Part shown: piece by piece, positions 56,982 through 64,000 of the stretch
How the letters are laid out: every line of letters begins with the position of its first letter
How positions within the stretch are numbered: the stretch's first letter is position 1
The notes under the pieces: generated by a model
Told to the model about the DNA's origin: nothing
The model's database searches: none
Seen by the model: the letters and a program-made list of their open reading frames with translations, nothing else
Position numbers and translations under genes: made by a program
Source: Phallus indusiatus
Taxonomy: Eukaryota > Basidiomycota > Agaricomycetes > Phallales > Phallaceae
Assembly: GCA_027605045.1 (NCBI GenBank)
Contig: JAQFWX010000003.1
Location: 1,364,001-1,428,000, forward strand
DNA: 64,000 nt
Direction: 5' to 3'

Positions 56982-59254
56982 TCACTGATGCGCTTGCATT
57001 ATGGCATCTGAAATATAATGAGCAGCAACTTGTCTTCCTCCGAACCAACGACCATTCAAACTCTTAATGGCCTTGGTAGCCGAGTCGACTACATCAAACT
57101 TAACATATATCTCACCCTAATTCAAAACAGTTCAGTAGGTGTTTAAAGAAAGTCAGAAAGAACCTACCTGAGACTCTTTTTCGACTTTGATCCGCTCGAC
57201 CTTTCCGTACTTTTGCTCACATTCACCTTTGACGTCCTCCGCTAGGTCTTTGTCCCAGTCTCGCTCCGTTTCTCTGTTTTAGCCTAGATGTCAGATTATC
57301 TCCATATTATAAAATAAAACATACTCGTCTGGGTTGAACATATTCTTTAACAAGACACATCGTGATGTCTGTTGCTGAGTTATAACCGGTTTCACACTAT
57401 GCGTGTTGTTCTTCAATAAATGAAGAAGCGGGGTATCGAGCTAAAGCTTACACTTCAGGGAGTTTCAAAGGAGCATTTTCAGTCCTAGCAAGTTTTTGCA
57501 TTAGTGCTTGACGTGACGCCGCATTCAAGTTACCACCTGATTACAAATTTGATGAAGTGCCTATTCGATGTTATTGGATAAAATACTTACCGACACCCTC
57601 ATCCAATATATCTTGTTGCTGTGATCTTGAACTACCCTTCTCATGTACTGTTTTAACACGAAGCTACGATAAAACCGTAAGAAAACCTGAATAGAACAAG
57701 CACCGCATGTACATACGCTGCGACCTGCTAGCTCAAAGCCTTCCATCTGTTCAAGGGCCATTTTCGCATCTTCCGCCCGTTTATATCTACAAATAAATGA
57801 GCAATCAATGTTATCATTTATCCTTAGAGCGTCATTTTGACATACTGGATAAAGCAGTAGCCCTTGCTTCGACCGGTCATCGGATCCCTGTGGAGATCAA
57901 CGAAGTCGAGGTCCCCGAAGGGTTCAAAAACTTGCTTAATATCCGATTCAGTTAAATTGAAATGAAGCGAGCCAACATAAATCCTTCAGAAAGTCAGAAT
58001 AGTCAAGTAGGTATGGATGATATCAAAGACGCACTGTCTTCCGTTAGAGGAACCACCACCAGTGCCCAGTGTAATGCTATGAGAGAAAATTAATATATTT
58101 TACTGCAATCGTGACATGAGAACTAACCCGTCACCCGCATGAGTTCTGTTTCTCTCGGCTTCTGTGAGTTGAACCATGATAGGAAGTCCCATGACTATAG
58201 TCCCTGAAAGAGCAATGGCCCGAGGTACAAGATCGATAGATTTGAACTCAATATATCCGATGCTGCAATACTCATTAGCTGGGGTCAATTTTACTGATGC
58301 GTTGACATACCCTTTCGAACGCCTGGATATCCGATCGGTAACGATCCGAGCATCTTTGACAGTATCTTCACCTAGTTTATCTTCAAAAAAGTAACCCAAG
58401 TCTCGGGCTGTAAGACGAGCAGCAAGCTGAGAAACAAATACAGATCGGGCTTCAGAGTCATGATCTTCATTAGGCTGTTCATCGCCAGAGTCTGGAGGAG
58501 GTTCATATTGAGGGGAAGGTCGGCGTCTACACCGTAAATTTAGACAATGGTGACGACAACAGTGCGTCTCAGAAAATACTCACGCAGCAGGCGGACTTTT
58601 TGGTTTGGGAGGTGAACCAGGACCATCCTCGTCTCGACGATGTGGACGATCACGGTCGTCTCTACGACTTGTCGGGGTACCACCATGACTGTCCGGAGAC
58701 CGGCGCCGAGGGTGTCTTTCACTATGCCTACGGTCGGAATCACGAGAACGATCTCTGCGAACATTTCTGTCTACAGACATACTGTCACCGTTTGTATGGG
58801 AAGCATTGACATCCTGATCCCCTTCTTCTCGCCTCCTCTTATGCCTATCGTCTTCTGGGTGATCTGAATCATCGTCCCGCTTGCGCCTGCGACGTTCTCT
58901 GTCATCTCGTTCACGATGGCGATTATCCCGGTCATCTCTATCACGGCGACGATCTCTTCCCCTGTCCCTGTCCCTGTCCCTGTCTCTGTCTCTCTCCCTA
59001 TCCCTGTCTCTATCTCTATCTCTATGACGAGATCTATCGCGACTTCTACTGTGACTGCGCCTGTCGCCTCGATGTCTTTCACGACTACGAGACCGTCTTC
59101 TGTCAGAGTCGTGGTCGCGACGTTCACGCCTCTTATCCCCGCGGTCCCGTGAATATGAGTGGCGACGGTGCGGCGGAGAGTGATCACTAAAAATCGAAGA
59201 TTCAGTAACGCCGATTTTCAAAAACTACCAAACTTACGACTTTTGGTCAGACAT
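56982..59254 (-). CDS. RBM39/Rsd1-type splicing factor with RS domain and three RRMs
   Basis: RBM39 (CAPER; Rsd1 in fission yeast) is a U2AF65-like splicing factor. The N-terminus has an RS-like domain dominated by Arg-Asp dipeptides (about 58600-59200). RRM1 follows (RSVFVSQLAARLTARDLGYFF, KDARIVTDR, GIGYIEFKS), then RRM2 (IYVGSLHFNLTESDIKQVFEPFGDLDFVDLHRD, GYCFIQYKRAEDAKMALEQM), and the C-terminal UHM-type RRM3 (RCVLLKNMFNPDE, GEIYVKFDVVDSATKAIKSL, NGRWFGGRQVAAHYI), ending AIMQAHQ. Roughly ten short introns join in frame. The family linker NLNAASRQALMQKLAR is also present. Confidence 0.93.
58955..59030. repeat. Simple hexamer-like repeat encoding Arg-Asp dipeptides
   Basis: On the plus strand runs of CCTGTC and CTATCT units alternate. 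On the coding (minus) strand they encode about twelve Arg-Asp pairs of the RBM39 RS domain. The tract is in frame and probably length-variable. Confidence 0.7.
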
Positions 59255-59547
59255 TGTGTTCGCGTTCGGAGAGGACATATATATGTATCAATGCTACTAG
59301 GGCACAGAAGCTGAGAGGAAAAAGAAAGCGGTGGGGAATGCGGAGATTGAAATCTATCCGAGTTCCTGGATCGCCTTTTGCTGATATCCCAATGTGCCCC
59401 TCCCAGCGTGGTAACATACATAGATTAGATATGACACACATGCAGTAATATTATTAGTTGATGTCAAAAAGTTCCTTTGCGTTTTTCTGCTTGGTAATCC
59501 CCTAAGTTCCTTCCAGTTCTTCTGCTTTCTAGTAAGTCCTGCCAACC

Positions 59548-61929
59548 ATGTCATACGATGAAGAAACCCTGCGCGGGCTCCTCAAAAAACACTTTGGGTG
59601 GGACGAGTTTCGTTCGATTCAGTTGAAAGCGATTCAGGCCGTATTGAATGGGGAGAATGTGTTTGTTAGATCAGCAACAGGATCAGGCAAATCACTGATA
59701 TGGCAAGTATGTAGATCTTATCACCATCTGCAATAAGCATTTTCCTAGTTTATGCCTGAAAATTATAATACTAGTTGGCTGCAATAGCGAGAGCGCGTGT
59801 TATGGGAGAACGGAAATTGACAGTGGTCGTTTACCCCACGAAAGCACTGTTGTTAGATCAAGAAGGAAAGCTTGCAAGTTGCAACAGAAATGGCTTGAGA
59901 GTCGTCTGGTAAATGATGATAGCATCTAGGAATCAAACCCGCCGACTAACTTTGAACCCCATAGCCTCCATGGAGACCAAACTGCTAAGCAGAGACACAA
60001 AGCCCTGGACTGCATCGAATTGACATCCAAGAGACTCCCGGATGTGCTTCTGACGGTGCCGGAATACATGGTACCTATAAACCCAGACCACGCCTTCCGA
60101 CCTCTTCCGCCACTTTTGGAACGTCTTCAAATGAGAGATAAGTTAGCACTAATCGTCGTTGACGAGGCTCAGCAAATATTACAAGTGTGTCAAACCTTAA
60201 ATTTTGATAGCATATAGTCTCGTATTAACCGAAGTCATCTGGCACATCTTGTGATACACAGTGGGGAGAAAGCTTTCGCGAAGCAGTAAGGCACTCCTAT
60301 CATCTCTCTTTTAGAAATCACAAATTTACACGCATTTACAAATAGTACCTCGATTTTGCCAATGTTGTCTCCCAATTTTTCCTGGCAACGCCTAGATTAG
60401 CTCTTTCGGCGGCCATTACAACCCCAAACATCCAGAGAACGGTTGAAAAACTAAACATGGAAGATCATATTCTTCTCAGTGAATCCTTAGACCATCCGCA
60501 TATACACCATGAAGTGCGGATGAAAAAAGGGAAGCATATATCCATTTATGGCGAGGAAATCAAGGATCTCTTACAGTAAGCCTTCTTTTTTAAAATTCAA
60601 TTTTACTAAATAGCATTTCTACAGAAAAGGGCAAGGGATAATATTCTGCACTACAAGGGTAATTCTTGAAACAAACATTGCACACTTCACAAAAGATGAC
60701 GGCAATTTGCAACAATTCTTATAGAATGATGCGGAAGAGCTGACGTCAGGCCTCTTGCACAGACATATCCCAGCCGATTGTTATCATGGGGGACTAGATG
60801 CAGCTACACGGTCTTCAGCAGTCGAGAAGTGGATCAACGGCGATGTAATCGTTCTGGTTGCAACGGTGAGTACATCACTTCAGATCCTACGGAATCGCTC
60901 AATATATTTCTTTTGCATGAAATAATCACATAAAGGTTGCATTCATGTTCGGAATTGGTGGGTGGTAAAATTTATTTGACGTAGGACCTTCTTGACGCTT
61001 TAGATACTGGTTCTGGCCTTTAAAGATAATCCGAACGGTAGGTTTCGCATGATATTTTTCTCCCCCTTCAATCCGCTAAATTCGTGTACCACTAGTTCGC
61101 TGGGTGGTCTGGAATAACTTGCCCTCTTCTGTGGAAAATTGGGTTCAGGGAAGTGGTCGTGCAGGACGCGACGGCCAAAAGGCTTGGAGTATTGTTTGTA
61201 AGTCCTCAACTTAGTGCTCCCTCATTTTCTAAAACATAAGCATATATAATTGTATCAGACTATAGGCCAACTGATGCGGATGTTATTAAAGATCTCAAAA
61301 AAGAAGATGACCGCTATGAACTGGAGTCTCTCAACAGAGTCACAGATATATTACACGATACATCTTCATGCCTGCGTTCCAACATCCTTTCCCACTTCGG
61401 AGAGAATTCTAGAAGACGATGTAACAATTGCGATACATGCCTTTCTCCCAGACTTTCCCCGGATGACGATACGCAACACAACTTAATCAAAGGCGCACAG
61501 AATATTGTCAAATTATTGCGAAGCATAGCAAAATGGTCAAATAAAGAATGGATAGAGACAAGAACCGCCCTCATTGATGCAATTACTGGAAAGAAGAATG
61601 TCAGGTTTGCAAAATTACCCCCTGGGTGGGATGATGGTCTTTTTAATTGTCAAATCATTTTGCCCCACCATGAGGGTCCGATGAATAGACAAGAAATTAC
61701 AATATTGATTTCAGAACTCATCAAGATTGGGGTTCTGGAGGAAAAAAGAATATCCCCCGGGTCGAGTTGGAAGAAACACCCATATTTAAAGGCATGTACA
61801 TATAATTCTTATAACACTCGCAATTTAAATAAATGACAGCCTCTATTAGCTGGGTCCAAAGGCAGAGGCACTTTCAAATGGATCCTTGGATACTCAAATC
61901 CGATTCCCTATAAAGAAATTGAAGACTAA
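59548..61929 (+). CDS. RecQ-like DNA helicase with a DEAQ motif II
   Basis: RecQ helicases unwind DNA 3' to 5' in repair and recombination. Motifs in order: the RecQ start FGWDEFRSIQLKAIQAVLNGENVFV, Walker A ATGSGKS, VVYPTKALLLDQ, motif II VVDEAQQILQWGESFR (RecQ usually has DEAH-x3-QWG), motif III LSAAIT, IIFCTTRNDAEELTSGL, YHGGLD, VATVAFMFGI, VRWVVWNN, and motif VI QGSGRAGRDG. A Cys cluster after this (CLRS, RRCNNCDTC) looks like the RecQ zinc subdomain. About eleven introns join in frame. The last intron probably starts with GC (KHPYLK, then GCATGT), continuing PLLAGSKGRGTFKW and ending at TAA 61929; a GT alternative inside it would give another short tail. Small RecQ-like paralogues of this type are common in mushroom genomes. 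Confidence 0.85.
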
Positions 61930-62210
61930 ATCAAAATCGAAAACTAGGCAGGATAAAGAGAAGATAAAAATTGCGCGGCCGCTTCAAACTGTGCGGGATG
62001 TGGTGAATGGGAATGAAGTTGATTGCATCATGATCGACTGAGGGAGCGTGGAGGGAGTTATTAAATTTTCGGAGTTGCTTTTCATATGGTATGTATATAT
62101 GCCGGTTCATAATATTTTACCAGATAAGCAATAAACTTTATTTATTCAAGGGGATACACAGGCTTGTAGATTGCATACACTCAGGCTAAATGTACTTTCC
62201 GCTACGCCAT

Positions 62211-64000
62211 TTATGCTTTCGTCTCGGGTATTGTAATAGGTTCAATATTCCAGTATTCCTGTTTTCACAATGATATTATCTGAACGTTCGCAATTATTTA
62301 GTGACTTACCTCTGCGTAGACCATAATTGCGCGATCAGAGCTGAATTTACCCATCTAATTATAATTCAGTCTGAAAACATTCTGAATTCGTACTGCAAAA
62401 TAATATACCTTTGCCACAGTGATGATGCATTTCTTAATCCACTCGTCCTGGTCGGCGAATGCTATATCGACCGTCTTATTGGCAATCAGATCTGTAATAT
62501 ATCAGTAGCTGTTTCTAGCACTCGTTGAAAGAAGGCTTCACATGAATCGAAATCATCCTAACATCCTTCTCAGCACCGAAAAGACAAAGGGAGAACAAGG
62601 AAGTCACGTACTGTAATCAAATAATGATCCCCTTGACGAATCGTATTTAATAACCTTTTTTGAAGGAATAATAAGACAGCTGATACTGGAGATCAACCAA
62701 AAAGGGAGGACTCACGGCTCGAATGTGCCAGGTTCGCCAAACAGCCCGTTCGCAATTGTGTCCAACACAAGCGCGAGATCGGGAGACTTCTCATGAACAG
62801 AGGTAGGACGGTACATGTGTTGATATCTAAGATCCTCTACCACAGGAGCCAGATGTCCGAAGAAAAAGACCTGGGAAACCGCGTGAGTGCATTGGAACTG
62901 AAACGATAAGGAGGACCTTTTACCTGTTCCTCTCCAATTTCTTCGCCGATTTCGACGTTAGCACCATCGACAGTACCTGATACGTAATGATATATATATG
63001 CATAATTAAGTCGATACATCGGTCAGCTTACCTAACAGCAAACCACCATTTAAACAGAACTAGACAAGTGTCAGCTTCGTTGGATCAAACTCGAACATGT
63101 GCGGTAATACCTTCATGTTAGACGTGCCAGAGGCTTCGGTCCCCGCAGTAGATATATGCTGGCTAATGTCGCTCTGTTGAAGAGAGAAGTCGAGGTCTCA
63201 GCATCAAGGTAAATCTTAGCGAGATGAAACATAAATACCGCGGGAATAATCAATTCAGCCAAAGATACCTGTGAAGTGTTAAGTAACGTCAGCGATACAC
63301 GAGAGAAGAGTATTCAATGCTGTGCTTACACTGTAATCAGGCAAGAAAAGCAGTTTGAGATAATCGCTTGTTTCAGGATCGGCGTTAATGACTTTGGATA
63401 CGCAGACGATCAATCGTATCGTCTAGGCACTTCATGAGACGAATATTTAAATGAAAGAAGGAAATGTATCGAACCAATTTTGCCATGAAATCTGTATAGT
63501 TTCAAAATAAAGTGCGATGCAATTACAAAATCCGGAACTTACATCCTGGGGCGGCCTTTCCTGCAAAGAGGACAACACGAGGCACAACTGCTTTGCGTTC
63601 CTCAGCAGTCATTTTCTTAAGAGCGAGGTATCTCTGAAAATAGTTATACTTCTGTACACAAATTAAGGATAAGGGAGAACATACGTGGATGACTCCGAGG
63701 ATATTCAAAGTTTGCCTAGGCTTGAATTTAGAAAAGAAGATTTGACTCTCAAGAGCAACAATACCAACCGTTTATATTCATGAATACGTTTGCACTGTCA
63801 AGAAAATGATTAATGAACATTCACATGTCCAAATGAAAGCCTCTTCACCTGGACATCAAACATGTGGTCCGGATTCAACTTGACCCCCATAGTAGACTCG
63901 ATAAACAGCGCCAATCGTTCTTTATTTGCCCGTTTCACCGCAGCCCACCTGGCATGGAATTTCTTGTCGTTAGCATACTTCAACAGCCCTTTGAGTAGTG
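62211..64000 (-). CDS. GPH1: Glycogen phosphorylase (N-terminus beyond right edge)
   Basis: Glycogen phosphorylase releases glucose-1-phosphate from glycogen using PLP. The C-terminal half is visible: [32 protein letters not shown], the PLP-lysine segment [99 protein letters not shown], then the stop at 62211. More than ten short introns are present. Near 62500-62520 the segment before [12 protein letters not shown] is one base out of frame, or a 30-base intron is used. The start codon lies to the right of the window. Confidence 0.94.

Noticed and set aside
58955..59030. Short regular repeats considered as a CRISPR or satellite array
   Set aside because: The units are contiguous six-base codons pairs with no spacers, in frame within an RS domain.
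58916..59152. Plus-strand frame of Pro/Val/Ser repeats opposite the RBM39 RS domain
   Set aside because: It is the complement of Arg-Asp codons; a simple-sequence artefact, not a repeat protein.

Overview
The window is 64 kb of a fungal nuclear chromosome, most probably a basidiomycete of the mushroom-forming type. About 33 protein genes are packed on both strands. Nearly all are interrupted by many short introns (about 45-70 bases), sometimes leaving exons as small as 15-16 bases. Intergenic gaps are often under 150 bases. I see no tRNA, rRNA, transposon or CRISPR array that I can support. All gene models were spliced by eye from reading frame, GT/AG signals and family knowledge, so exon edges are inferences unless stated otherwise.

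Layout. 1-18.4 kb: a left-truncated LCCL-domain membrane protein, an unknown small protein, TGS1 (RNA cap trimethylation), an AFG3-type mitochondrial AAA protease, NIP7 (60S biogenesis) head-to-head with NRDE2, a BYR4-type septation regulator, an EED-type Polycomb (PRC2) WD40 protein, and the urease accessory protein UreD. 19-31.4 kb: IRC3 mitochondrial helicase, nudC head-to-head with a SIZ/PIAS SUMO ligase, an unknown Ser/Pro-rich protein, a poorly explained 1.8 kb stretch, the ADP/ATP carrier, and a small secreted tandem-repeat peptide gene in which each repeat is its own exon. 31.9-48.9 kb: ESF1, a UCS-domain myosin chaperone, a GH5 endoglucanase, a complex I Tim17-family subunit, a BRCT/Myb Rap1-like protein, an RS-domain protein, a GT31 glycosyltransferase, a GST-like protein and an SGT1-like CS/SGS protein. 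49-64 kb: a mucin-like single-pass membrane protein, a Rab4-like GTPase, D-serine dehydratase, RidA, an RBM39/Rsd1 splicing factor, a RecQ-like helicase with a variant DEAQ box, and glycogen phosphorylase, which runs off the right edge.

Most content is housekeeping: ribosome biogenesis (NIP7, ESF1), RNA processing (TGS1, NRDE2, RBM39, RS protein), mitochondria (AFG3, IRC3, AAC, complex I subunit), chromatin and telomere (EED, SIZ, Rap1-like, RecQ-like), and cytokinesis or actomyosin (BYR4, UCS protein). There is no biosynthetic cluster or operon logic. The most unusual object is the secreted repeat-peptide gene at 30556-31393, with four successive 63-base exons, all in phase 2, each encoding a variant of one 21-residue unit. 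A second cross-cutting signal is technical: many otherwise intact conserved genes need one extra base, usually inside a short homopolymer, to keep frame. This points to homopolymer under-calling in the assembly rather than a run of pseudogenes.
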